A DNA stretch of 64,000 nt from JAKAXS01 sp965279065 (GTDB lineage: Bacteria; Pseudomonadota; Alphaproteobacteria; Rhizobiales; Hyphomicrobiaceae). A model generated the notes under the pieces. It saw nothing but the letters and a program-made list of their open reading frames with translations. It ran no database searches and was not told where the DNA came from. Below, piece by piece: positions 37,368-45,496 of this stretch; positions within the stretch are counted from its first letter, which is position 1; each line of letters opens with the position of its first letter. A program made the translations under genes and the position numbers. The stretch covers positions 558,001-622,000 of the forward strand of contig OZ257134.1 of NCBI GenBank assembly GCA_965279065.1, in the 5' to 3' direction.

Positions 37368-38027
37368 TTAGCGGGTCGCTACGCCGTCGACGACGGCCAG
37401 CACTTGCTCGGGTGCGGCGTCCACGGGAAAGGCATGGAAGTCACCGCCCTTGTGCTTCAGCGCGAGGTCGAGCTGGCGATGGAACTCGTCACGGTCGACC
37501 TCGATGGTGCCGAACTGGCGCAGATGATCCGTCACGAACTGCGTGTCCAGCAGCACGAATCCGCCGTGCATCAGCCGCGCCGCCAGATGCACCAGAGCGA
37601 TCTTCGAGGCATCCCGCTCCGTCGAGAACATGCTTTCGCCGAAGAACGCCGCACCCACGGCCACGCCATATAGCCCGCCGACGAGTTCGTCGCCGTTCCA
37701 GACCTCTATGGTGTGGCAATGCCCCTGCTGGAACAGGTCACGATAAAGGATGCGGATGCGCCCATTGATCCATGTCGAACGCCGCCCGGGCCGCGCTGCC
37801 GCGCATCCCTCGATCACGCCCTCGAAGTCGGTGTCGATGCGAACCTGGAACGGCGTCGTGCGGATCGTTCGCGCCAGCCGGCGCGGAATGTGCACCTTGT
37901 CGAGCGGAAGAATTCCGCGCTGCTGCGGCTCGATCCAATACAGCGCCGGATCGTCGGCGCTTTCGGCCATGGGAAAGATTCCGCAGCTGTAGGCCTTCAA
38001 CAGGACCTGCGGCGTAATCTCGATCAT
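37368..38027 (-). CDS. aat: Leucyl/phenylalanyl-tRNA-protein transferase
   Basis: Transfers Leu or Phe from tRNA to N-terminal Arg/Lys of proteins, creating N-degrons for ClpS/ClpAP. A 219-aa protein with family signatures LLKAYSCGIFPMAES near the N-terminus, YWIEPQQRGILPL, GLYGVAVGAAFFGESMFS and FVLLDTQFVTDHLRQFG. ATG 38027 (MIEITPQVL) fits the family; the longer frame to 38087 adds no homology. Same direction as, and 202 bp downstream of, accC. Confidence 0.95.
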   Translation of the reverse strand: MIEITPQVLLKAYSCGIFPMAESADDPALYWIEPQQRGILPLDKVHIPRRLARTIRTTPFQVRIDTDFEGVIEGCAAARPGRRSTWINGRIRILYRDLFQQGHCHTIEVWNGDELVGGLYGVAVGAAFFGESMFSTERDASKIALVHLAARLMHGGFVLLDTQFVTDHLRQFGTIEVDRDEFHRQLDLALKHKGGDFHAFPVDAAPEQVLAVVDGVATR

Positions 38028-38229
38028 GATGTCGTCGCGCGACGTCACGAAAAAACGGACTCCATCGCGTTCGGTTGAGAAGTGCAACCCGATCGCTGCA
38101 AATCAATATCGCGCTAGTGTAATGGCCGGCCGCGGCTTTTTCGAGCACGCAGATCGCCGGGCGCGCGTCGCAGCCTACCGCGACGGCACATTTTTGCAAC
38201 TACACACGATTAGGGCAACACCCGGTCGG

Positions 38230-39576
38230 TCAGCTGGCCGGCTTGGCCAGATATTTTTCCAGCCAATGGATGTCGTAGAGACCGTTGGCGATGTCGGGCT
38301 GGCGGATGAGATCGTTGAAGAGGGGGATCGTGGTTTCGATGCCGTCGATCACGAACTCCGACAGCGCTCGCTTCAGTCGCATCATGCATTCGTCACGGCT
38401 GCGGCCGTGGACGATCAGCTTGCCAATCAAGCTGTCGTAGTAGGGCGGGATCCGGTACCCCTGATAGACGCCGCTATCGACGCGCACGCCCAGCCCGCCC
38501 GGCGGGTGCCAGTAGGTGATCTGCCCGGGCGAAGGCACGAACGTTCGCGCATTCTCCGCGTTGATGCGGCACTCGATGGCATGGCCGGAAAACGTGATGT
38601 CCTCCTGCGTGTACATCAGCTTGGCGCCGGAGGCGACGCGCAACTGCTCCAGCACCAGGTCGATACCGGTGATGGCTTCCGTTACAGGATGCTCGACCTG
38701 CAGACGCGTGTTCATCTCGATGAAATAGAACTCGCCGTCCTCGTACAGGAACTCCACCGTTCCCACGCCGCGGTACTTCAGCTTGCGCATCGCATTGGCG
38801 ACGATCTCGCCGATCTTCTTGCGCGAGGCCTCGTTGAGCGCCGGTGAAGGCGCTTCTTCCCAGACCTTCTGGTGCCGCCGCTGCAGCGAGCAGTCGCGCT
38901 CGCCCAGATGCACGGCGTTGCCTTGGCCGTCGCCCAGCACCTGCACTTCGATATGGCGCGGCTTGGTTAGATACTTCTCAATGTAGACGGCATCGTCGCC
39001 GAAAGCGGCCTTGGCCTCGGCCTTGGCGGTCGCCAGCGCCATCGGCAGATCGGCGGCCGTCATCGCCACCTTCATGCCGCGCCCGCCGCCGCCCGCGGCC
39101 GCCTTGACCAGGACGGGAAACCCCATGGCCTTGGCCGTCTTGAGCCCGGCCGCTTCGCTCTTCACCGCCCCGTCCGAGCCCGGCACCACGGGAATACCCA
39201 GCCGTTTGGCCGTCTCCTTGGCGGCGATCTTGTCGCCCATCGTGCGGATGTGTTCCGATGTCGGCCCGATGAAGGTGATGTTGTGCGTTTCCAGGATCTC
39301 GGCGAACCGCGCGTTTTCCGAAAGGAAGCCGTAGCCTGGGTGCACCGCATCGGCGCCCGTGATCTCGCACGCCGCCAGCAGACGCGGAATGTTGAGATAG
39401 CTCTCTGCCGCCGACGGCGGCCCGATGCAGACGCTCTCGTCGGCGAGGCGCACGTGCATGGCGTCGGCATCCGCGGTCGAATGCACGGCGACGGTCGCAA
39501 TGCCCAGCTCCTTGCACGCCCGCTGAATGCGTAGCGCGATTTCACCCCGGTTTGCGATCAGGACCTTGTCGAACAT
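38230..39576 (-). CDS. accC: Acetyl-CoA carboxylase, biotin carboxylase subunit
   Basis: Carboxylates the biotin of BCCP with bicarbonate and ATP in the first step of fatty acid synthesis. 448 aa, the normal length. ATP-grasp features: KAAAGGGGRGM near residue 160, EKYLTKPRHIEVQVL, FIEMNTRLQVEHPVTE and the RVASGAKL region. The N-terminal MFDKVLIANRGEIALRI is canonical. It follows accB by 19 bp in an aroQ-accB-accC unit. Confidence 0.97.
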   Translation of the reverse strand: MFDKVLIANRGEIALRIQRACKELGIATVAVHSTADADAMHVRLADESVCIGPPSAAESYLNIPRLLAACEITGADAVHPGYGFLSENARFAEILETHNITFIGPTSEHIRTMGDKIAAKETAKRLGIPVVPGSDGAVKSEAAGLKTAKAMGFPVLVKAAAGGGGRGMKVAMTAADLPMALATAKAEAKAAFGDDAVYIEKYLTKPRHIEVQVLGDGQGNAVHLGERDCSLQRRHQKVWEEAPSPALNEASRKKIGEIVANAMRKLKYRGVGTVEFLYEDGEFYFIEMNTRLQVEHPVTEAITGIDLVLEQLRVASGAKLMYTQEDITFSGHAIECRINAENARTFVPSPGQITYWHPPGGLGVRVDSGVYQGYRIPPYYDSLIGKLIVHGRSRDECMMRLKRALSEFVIDGIETTIPLFNDLIRQPDIANGLYDIHWLEKYLAKPAS

Positions 39577-39595
39577 GTGTGCCCGCTATCGCCGT

Positions 39596-40066
39596 CTATT
39601 CGATGATGACCAGCGGCTCGCCGAACTCGACGGGCTGGCCGTTTTCGAACAGGATCGCCGTAACCGTGCCGGACTTCGGCGCCGGGATCTGGTTCATCGT
39701 CTTCATGGCCTCGATGATGAGCAGCGTATCGCCTGCGGAGACTTTGGCGCCCACTTCGGTAAAGGCCGGAGCCGACGGGTCTGGTGCGCGATAGGCCGTG
39801 CCCACCATTGGCGACTTGACGGCGCCTGGATGCTTGCCGAGATCGCCTGTGCCGCCGGCCGCCGCAGCGGGCACCGCGCCGCCGCCGATCGGCATCATGG
39901 CAGCAGGCGCGCTGGCCATCACCGACAGCGTCCGCGCCACGCGTACCTTCAGCCCGCTCTTTTCGATCTCGATCTCGCTGAGGCCGGTTTCGTTCAACAG
40001 CTCCGCCAGGTCACGGATGAGTTGGTGTTCTCCGCTGCTGCCATCACTGTCTTTTTTTGCCGTCAT
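39596..40066 (-). CDS. accB: Acetyl-CoA carboxylase biotin carboxyl carrier protein
   Basis: A 156-aa carrier with a Pro/Ala/Gly-rich flexible linker (about residues 50-80) and a C-terminal biotinyl domain. The biotinylated Lys122 is in IIEAMKTMNQI. The substrate arm shuttles carboxyl between AccC and the carboxyltransferase AccAD. ATG 40066 begins MTAKKDSDG; the open frame beyond overlaps aroQ out of phase. It is 32 bp after aroQ. Confidence 0.96.
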   Translation of the reverse strand: MTAKKDSDGSSGEHQLIRDLAELLNETGLSEIEIEKSGLKVRVARTLSVMASAPAAMMPIGGGAVPAAAAGGTGDLGKHPGAVKSPMVGTAYRAPDPSAPAFTEVGAKVSAGDTLLIIEAMKTMNQIPAPKSGTVTAILFENGQPVEFGEPLVIIE

Positions 40067-40098
40067 GCCTCGTCGTCCTTTGAGATTTGGCCGGAGCT

Positions 40099-40548
40099 CT
40101 ACGCCCCACGCTTCGCCAGGATATTCGCCATGGCTTCGAGCGCCAGTTCGTAGCCCTTGGCCCCGAGGCCGCAGATCACGCCCGTTGCCGCCAGTGACAC
40201 GTATGAATGGGTCCGGAAGCTCTCGCGCCGGAAGATATTCGAAAGGTGAACCTCTATGACCGGCAGCTCCGCCGCCTGCAGTGCGTCGAGCAGGGAGATC
40301 GAGGTATGTGTCAGCCCGCCTGCGTTGATGATGATGCCGGCAGCTTGACCGCGCGCCTCCTGCACCCAGCCGATCAGTTCGCCCTCGCTGTTCGATTGGC
40401 GGAAATCGACCGCCAGATGCACCTGGGCCGCCTTGGCGACGGCCAGTGCCTTCACGTCGTCCAGCGTGTCGCGCCCGTAGACCGCCGGCTCGCGTACGCC
40501 GAGCAGGTTGAGGTTGGGGCCGTTCAGGACATAGACGGGCTTTGCCAT
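40099..40548 (-). CDS. aroQ: Type II 3-dehydroquinate dehydratase
   Basis: Third step of the shikimate pathway (dehydroquinate to dehydroshikimate). A 149-aa dodecameric-type enzyme. The N-terminal VLNGPNLNLLGVREPAVYG includes the active-site Asn/Arg lid and Tyr; DFRQSNSEGELIGWVQEA, INAGGLTHTSISLLDAL and EVHLSNIFRRESFRTHSY are the other signatures. ATG 40548 is preferred over 40572. The aroQ-accB-accC order is common in alphaproteobacteria. Confidence 0.96.
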   Translation of the reverse strand: MAKPVYVLNGPNLNLLGVREPAVYGRDTLDDVKALAVAKAAQVHLAVDFRQSNSEGELIGWVQEARGQAAGIIINAGGLTHTSISLLDALQAAELPVIEVHLSNIFRRESFRTHSYVSLAATGVICGLGAKGYELALEAMANILAKRGA

Positions 40549-40673
40549 AAGGGTGGCGGATCCAGGAAGCACGAAAATTGGGATACGACGGAACGGGTCG
40601 GCGCTGGGCCGAGACTATTACCGCCGCAATGAGAATTGGCCTCACCCTCTAACAGCTTTTTTGCACCCGCGAA

Positions 40674-40697
40674 AGGCCGGGCGGGACAGCCCGGCCT
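40674..40697 (-). terminator. Stem-loop downstream of the DsbA-like gene
   Basis: AGGCCGGGC-GGGACA-GCCCGGCCT (plus strand), a perfect 9-bp stem 49 bp after the DsbA-like stop. The following minus-strand bases TTTCGCG give only a weak T tract. It separates the DsbA-like gene from aroQ. Confidence 0.65.
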
Positions 40698-40745
40698 CAG
40701 GAAATTGGGGACTTTGCTGGGTTTCGCCGGGTGGGCCGAGACCTC

Positions 40746-41585
40746 TTAGCAGTATGAGCAACCTGACTTCCTGACGTCGGCCACATGCCCGGCCAGCAGC
40801 TCCGACAGGTTCTCGTAGCCCCCGGCGACGACGTGGTCGCCCACCAGGAAGTACGGCGTACCACCCACGTTGAGCTTCTTCGCCAAGTCCATGACCTTGT
40901 CGAGTTCCGCCTTGATCTCAGGCGATTCCATGTCGGCCTTCAACTGCTTCATGTCGAGGCCGAGCGCCTCGGCCTTGGCCAGTGCCGTGGCCTCGGACGC
41001 GATGCCCTTGCCCTTCATCAGAGCCTGATGCAGCTCCATGTACTTGCCCTGCTTGCGGGCTGCCAAGGCCACCTTGGCAGCGCCCGGCGAGGCCTCTTGA
41101 TTGATGATCGGCAATTCCTTGAAGATGAACTTCACCTTCGGGTCGTCTTTGATCACTTTGGCCACATCGTCATAGCTGCGGCGGCAGTATCCGCAGTTGT
41201 AGTCGAAGAATTCCACGATGGTGACGTCGCCCTCGGGATTGCCGCCGGTGGCCGAGTTCGGATCCTTGAAGATGTCGGTGGCATGATCTTTCAATGCCTC
41301 TTTCGTCTTCGCGGTCTGTTCCTTCTCCATCTTCGCTTCCAGGGCCTGCTGCGCCTGCAGCAGGATTTCCGGATTGGCCATCAGATATTCCTTGATGACC
41401 TGCTCGATCTCCGTGCGCCGCTCCGGGCTGACGTCGACCTTGGCGGCGGCAGCCGGTGCGGGCTTATCCTGGGCGTCGGCCGTGACGAACCCCAAGGCAA
41501 CGAGGCTCATCGTTCCGGCCGCGAACAGCGCCATCGGCAGACCGCAGCGACGCTTGCCGGGGTTCGTGTCATTGATCAAAGGCAT
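40746..41585 (-). CDS. DsbA/Com1-like thiol:disulfide oxidoreductase
   Basis: A 279-aa periplasmic thioredoxin-fold protein. It has an N-terminal signal anchor (LPMALFAAGTMSLVALGFV), a helical N-domain (about residues 55-115), active-site FFDYNCGYCRR near residue 130 and cis-Pro in NVGGTPYFLVG near 240. This order matches the Com1/ScsC-like DsbA group with a trimerisation-type N-extension. Unusually, the chain ends GCSYC, a second CxxC pair at the very C-terminus. Likely catalyses disulfide formation or isomerisation. Same strand as, and 45 bp after, the M48 protease gene. Confidence 0.9.
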   Translation of the reverse strand: MPLINDTNPGKRRCGLPMALFAAGTMSLVALGFVTADAQDKPAPAAAAKVDVSPERRTEIEQVIKEYLMANPEILLQAQQALEAKMEKEQTAKTKEALKDHATDIFKDPNSATGGNPEGDVTIVEFFDYNCGYCRRSYDDVAKVIKDDPKVKFIFKELPIINQEASPGAAKVALAARKQGKYMELHQALMKGKGIASEATALAKAEALGLDMKQLKADMESPEIKAELDKVMDLAKKLNVGGTPYFLVGDHVVAGGYENLSELLAGHVADVRKSGCSYC

Positions 41586-41630
41586 ATAGGGACCATCTCG
41601 AACGTTGATTGTTTCTACTTGGAGTCTCGG

Positions 41631-43043
41631 TCAGCCGCCGGGAGCCGGCGGCTTCTGCGTGATGATGTCGTCCGCGACCATCCAGTCGGGCGAATTGGGT
41701 TTCAGGCCGGCCTGCGCCCGTCGGGCGAAATCCTTGGCCATCTTGAAGTCGCCGAAGCACATCAGCCGCTGGGCACGCGCGAGATCGGCTTTCGACTGCT
41801 CGCCCTTGGCGTAGAATGCCTCGCCGAGCGCGTTGTAGGCCCGGCAGTCGTCCTCGTCGCGCCGCAGGGTATCCTTTAGCAGGTTGATAGCCTCGTCGAC
41901 GACGCTCGGCTGTTTCGTTTGGAGCAGCGCCGCCGCCAGCTGCGTGCGCATCAGCGTTGGATTGTTTCCGGCCACCTGGATGGCTTTGCGCAGCGCCTGC
42001 ACCGCTTCCTGCGCCCGTCCGGCGCGCTGGTAGAAGTCACCCTTCACCTCCCAGAAGTACGGGTTGCTGGGCTGGTCGCGGATCAGCGCATCGATCTGCG
42101 CCACGCCCGCCTCCAGGCTGCCCTGGCCGCCTGACCTGAACTGCGCGATCGCCCTCGCATAGCGTGCGGGCAGGCTCATGTCGGTGGACGGGTAGCGCTT
42201 GAGTACGACTCCGGGCGCTTCGAGATAGCCTGAAAGCTTGGCACGCATCATGTCGTGTCGTGCTTGCAGCTCTGGCGAGTCCTTGACGCCGTAGTAGGGC
42301 GAAGCCTCCACGAGTTGGCGCAAGCGTGCCAGACGATCGCGCGCCACGGGATGCGTCCGCGCAAACGCATTCTGGTTTGCATCCGCGATGAACATCTCTT
42401 GATTGGCGAAGCGCTCGAATGTCTCCAGCATGCCGAGGCCCGACTGCTGCGTGGCATTGAGGTACTTCAGTCCTGCCTGGTCCGCCGCCGATTCCTGGCT
42501 CCGCCGCTCCGCTGTCAGTGCCCGCATGACGAGTTCCCCGCCACCCGCCATGACGCCCTGACCCGCAGCCATGGCTTCGCGGCCGCCGTCGCCGCCGGCC
42601 ACGGCCCCGCCGATCATCGCCCCGATGCCGAGGATCTGTGCTAGCAGCATGCGCGTCTTGTCCTGCGCGATGCGGATGCGCAGCGAGGCCATGTGGCCGC
42701 CCTCGATATGGCCGGACTCATGCGCCAGGACGCCGATCACCTCGTTGGGCGTCTTGGCGATCATCAGCGCGCCCGTGTGCATGAACACGTTGCGGCCGTC
42801 CATCACGAAGGCATTGAACGCTTCGTTGTTGATGATGCGGACGGCAACATGCTGCGAGCCAAGCCGCGCCGCCTTGAAGATGGGCTGCGAATAGTCGTTG
42901 AGGAGCTCTTCGATTTCGGTATCGCGCAGCAGTTGTGACCGCTGCGCCGCGGCCGGTGCGGCCGTCACCAGGGTACACAGCAGGACGGCTGCGAGGGCTG
43001 CCGCCTGCCGGACGCCAAAGCCAACTGAGATGTTGCCAATCAT
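41631..43043 (-). CDS. BepA-like M48 metalloprotease with TPR domain
   Basis: A 470-aa periplasmic zinc protease. Signal peptide ending TAAPAAAQRS; M48 motif HESGHIEGGH near residues 107-116 (HExxH plus) and the third zinc ligand in QESAADQAGL near 182. The C-terminal half holds TPR repeats (PYFWEVKGDFYQRAGRAQE). BepA-type enzymes assemble or degrade outer-membrane proteins such as LptD. ATG 43043 gives a standard signal peptide. Confidence 0.92.
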   Translation of the reverse strand: MIGNISVGFGVRQAAALAAVLLCTLVTAAPAAAQRSQLLRDTEIEELLNDYSQPIFKAARLGSQHVAVRIINNEAFNAFVMDGRNVFMHTGALMIAKTPNEVIGVLAHESGHIEGGHMASLRIRIAQDKTRMLLAQILGIGAMIGGAVAGGDGGREAMAAGQGVMAGGGELVMRALTAERRSQESAADQAGLKYLNATQQSGLGMLETFERFANQEMFIADANQNAFARTHPVARDRLARLRQLVEASPYYGVKDSPELQARHDMMRAKLSGYLEAPGVVLKRYPSTDMSLPARYARAIAQFRSGGQGSLEAGVAQIDALIRDQPSNPYFWEVKGDFYQRAGRAQEAVQALRKAIQVAGNNPTLMRTQLAAALLQTKQPSVVDEAINLLKDTLRRDEDDCRAYNALGEAFYAKGEQSKADLARAQRLMCFGDFKMAKDFARRAQAGLKPNSPDWMVADDIITQKPPAPGG

Positions 43044-43265
43044 CGCTCGACCAGTTGAGACCAATTGAAAGCGCCCCTATCGCGCCGGACGCTAGTGGCG
43101 CCAGCCTCTGGCGTCAACGCCGCCGGGGGAGCCCGCGCCTTGGCGCTCGCCTCGCCCGTCGAAGCCCGCTATTTACACCGCAATCGAGCCGGCAGCCACA
43201 GTGCGCGCGCTGCCGCATCAACTGTCGACATTTGGGCGCGATCAAGGCGCGAAAGGCCATCGTCA

Positions 43266-44486
43266 ATGCGCGATAAACCGCATGCGTCGGACACGGATCG
43301 GCGAACGTCACTCGCCCGGTCATTGTTGCGGCAGCCCGCCCGGCGCAGCGACGTCGACAGCTTCCTTGTCATGGATGTCATGCGCATGGCTGCCGCCGAG
43401 GAAGCCGCGGGCCGGTCGATCATTCATATGGAGGTCGGACAGCCGGCAACGCCTGCCCCGGCTGCCGCCCGCGAGGCGGCCAAGCGCGCCATCGACAGCC
43501 ACAATCTCGGCTACACACTTGCCCTCGGCATGACGCCGCTTCGTGAGCGCATTGCCCGGCATTACGCTGAAACCTACGGCGTCAATGTCGATCCAGCCCG
43601 CATCGTCGTGACCACCGGTTCCTCCGCCGCCTTCGTTCTCGCCTTCCTGACGCTGTTCGATGCCGGTGGCCGTGTGGCGTTGCCGTCGCCCGGATATCCC
43701 TGCTACCGCCACATCCTGACCGCTCTCGGCGTCGATCCTGTCATTGTCGCGACTGGCCCGGAAACGCGCTGGATGCCGGAGGCCGGCGACGTCGCGCGTC
43801 TGCATGCCCTGGCCCCGATCGATGGGCTGCTGGTTGCCAGTCCCGCCAACCCGACCGGAACGATGCTGACGCCGGAGCGGCTGGCGGCTCTGACCCAGGT
43901 GTGTCGCGACAACCGCATCTGGTTCATTTCCGATGAGATCTATCATGGCCTGACCTACGCCCAGCCTGCCGCCACGGCATTGCAATCGTCTCCCGACGCC
44001 ATCGTCATCAATAGTTTCTCAAAGTACTTCTCCATGACCGGCTGGCGTGTCGGCTGGCTGATCGTGCCAGACGAACTGGTGCGCGTCGTCGAACGGCTGG
44101 CACAGAACCTCTACATCGCCCCGCCGGCCATTGCGCAGATGGCGGCGCTGGGCGCCTTCGACGCCCGTGACGAACTGGAAGCCAACCGCCGCGTCTACGC
44201 CGCCAGCCACGATTTGCTGCTGGAGGAACTGCCGAAGGCTGGTTTCACCGACATCGTGCCGGCCGACGGCGCCTTCTACCTCTACGCCAATGTCGCCCAT
44301 CTCACTGACGACGCCTTGGCGTTTTGCGGTCAGATGCTGCGGGAAGCCGGCGTTGCAGCAACTCCGGGCATCGACTTCGACGCCGCCCGCGGCCATCACT
44401 ATGTGCGCTTCTCCTACGCCGGCAGCACCGCCGACATGCAAGAAGCGGCCCGACGCCTGCGCGCCTGGCCGCTCCTCCAGCGTTGA
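43266..44486 (+). CDS. PLP-dependent aminotransferase (class I/II)
   Basis: A 406-aa fold-type I aminotransferase. Features: NLGYTLALGMTPLRERIA, VTTGSSAAFVLAF, SPANPTGTML (substrate/PLP Asn), FISDEIYHGLTY (Asp for the pyridine N), catalytic Lys in INSFSKYFSMTGWRVGW, and the late Arg in HHYVRFSYA. Amino acid specificity is not deducible. ATG 43266 (MRDKPHASD) was chosen; the frame is open to 43065 but the extension is low-complexity. Divergent from the M48 protease. Confidence 0.93.
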   Translation: MRDKPHASDTDRRTSLARSLLRQPARRSDVDSFLVMDVMRMAAAEEAAGRSIIHMEVGQPATPAPAAAREAAKRAIDSHNLGYTLALGMTPLRERIARHYAETYGVNVDPARIVVTTGSSAAFVLAFLTLFDAGGRVALPSPGYPCYRHILTALGVDPVIVATGPETRWMPEAGDVARLHALAPIDGLLVASPANPTGTMLTPERLAALTQVCRDNRIWFISDEIYHGLTYAQPAATALQSSPDAIVINSFSKYFSMTGWRVGWLIVPDELVRVVERLAQNLYIAPPAIAQMAALGAFDARDELEANRRVYAASHDLLLEELPKAGFTDIVPADGAFYLYANVAHLTDDALAFCGQMLREAGVAATPGIDFDAARGHHYVRFSYAGSTADMQEAARRLRAWPLLQR

Positions 44487-44502
44487 TTGCCCGGTGCATT
44501 TG

Positions 44503-44526
44503 GGGTCAGACCCATGGGTCTGACCC
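44503..44526. terminator. 24-bp perfect palindrome between convergent genes
   Basis: GGGTCAGACCCA followed by its reverse complement TGGGTCTGACCC; both strands form the same 10-11 bp stem with a CATG-centred loop. It sits between the aminotransferase and the convergent M15-like gene. A bidirectional terminator or a REP-like element are both possible; the GGGTCAGACCC unit is common in intergenic repeats of many proteobacteria. Confidence 0.6.
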
Positions 44527-44541
44527 GATCTTGACGTGGAG

Positions 44542-45108
44542 TTACCCGCGACGGCGGCCGCCGGCTCCCAGCGATACGAAGCGTGGACCGACATCGACAT
44601 GGATGTGGTTCATGCCCGCGTACGTCATCGTGCCACCCGAGTGATGGTTCTTGATCAGCCACTGCACGATCGCGCCCTTCTTGCCCGACGGAGCATTGAA
44701 GTCGATAGCCAGACCATAGCGGTGCTTCGACGGCTTGCCGCTGCCGGCAATGACGGCGCCGGGACGGCAGGTCGAGACGATCTGCACCGCGCCGAAGTTT
44801 GCCTCAATGCGGTTCAGCAGCGCCCGGGCCGAAGCCTGGAGGCACGAACGCGACGTGCCGCCGCCACTGTGAGCGTGTGCGTGGCGGCTACCACCGCGGC
44901 TACGGCTGGCCGAGCGACGACTCTTGTGTCGTGCGCCATACCGCTTGCCGGAACGCTTGTGCGCCTGGCGTTTGCCGCTGTGGTTGCCGAAGCTGCTGGT
45001 TGAGTTGTAACCGTCGCCGAAGACGCCGTGGACGGCTGCCTGTGCGCTGATCGGCGCAAAAGCGGCTAGCGTCAGTCCAAGTACTGACGCGATCAAAGTC
45101 TTGCTCAT
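44542..45108 (-). CDS. Secreted M15-like (DUF882/YcbK-type) murein peptidase
   Basis: A 188-aa exported protein. Signal peptide ending APISAQAAV; a very basic Ser/Arg/His-rich linker (about residues 48-85); then a peptidase domain with GKPSKHRYGLAIDF (the SxHxxGxAxD zinc motif of the M15 fold) and MNHIHVDVG (third zinc His). Cys residues at 89 and 114 may form a disulfide. Expected to trim cell-wall peptides in the periplasm. Confidence 0.87.
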   Translation of the reverse strand: MSKTLIASVLGLTLAAFAPISAQAAVHGVFGDGYNSTSSFGNHSGKRQAHKRSGKRYGARHKSRRSASRSRGGSRHAHAHSGGGTSRSCLQASARALLNRIEANFGAVQIVSTCRPGAVIAGSGKPSKHRYGLAIDFNAPSGKKGAIVQWLIKNHHSGGTMTYAGMNHIHVDVGPRFVSLGAGGRRRG

Positions 45109-45440
45109 GATAATCCCTCGTTAGTGCATCCGTCATCGAAAACTCAGTTCGGCTGGAAGTTATCTTCTCTTGCCGAGTATTGAGATCGAATAGGCGAAGT
45201 CTTCACCCTCCCATGACGAGATGCGATTGACACCATTGCCCAGCTAATGTGCTGGGGCCGTTTCTCGGAATCGATCGTCTGCGCGATCTGCTGGTTCGAC
45301 TGGCAATGGACGCCACTTAACCAAGTCGGTTACCCAACAGTGGCCTGTGTTGAAAATGTGGCAATCCAAGCCCCGTGCGACCAACTGCAACAACCAGCCC
45401 GATCGGCCGGGTAGAGCTGAAGGCGCTCTCGGAAAGCAAG
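45109..45440. other. Intergenic region between the M15-like gene and the rne terminator
   Basis: About 330 bp with no credible gene on either strand. The first part (from 45109) must carry the promoter of the M15-like gene. No tRNA-like fold and no repeat is apparent. Confidence 0.5.
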
Positions 45441-45464
45441 AAGGGCTGGATTTCTCCAGCCCTT
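45441..45464 (-). terminator. Hairpin terminator downstream of rne
   Basis: AAGGGCTGG-ATTTCT-CCAGCCCTT, a perfect 9-bp stem located 33 bp past the rne stop. On the plus strand it is followed by TTCG, and on the minus strand by CTTGC, so it lacks a strong T tract on the gene's side. Confidence 0.7.
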
Positions 45465-45496
45465 TTCGATGTCTATTTCAATCCGAACAGGTGCAG

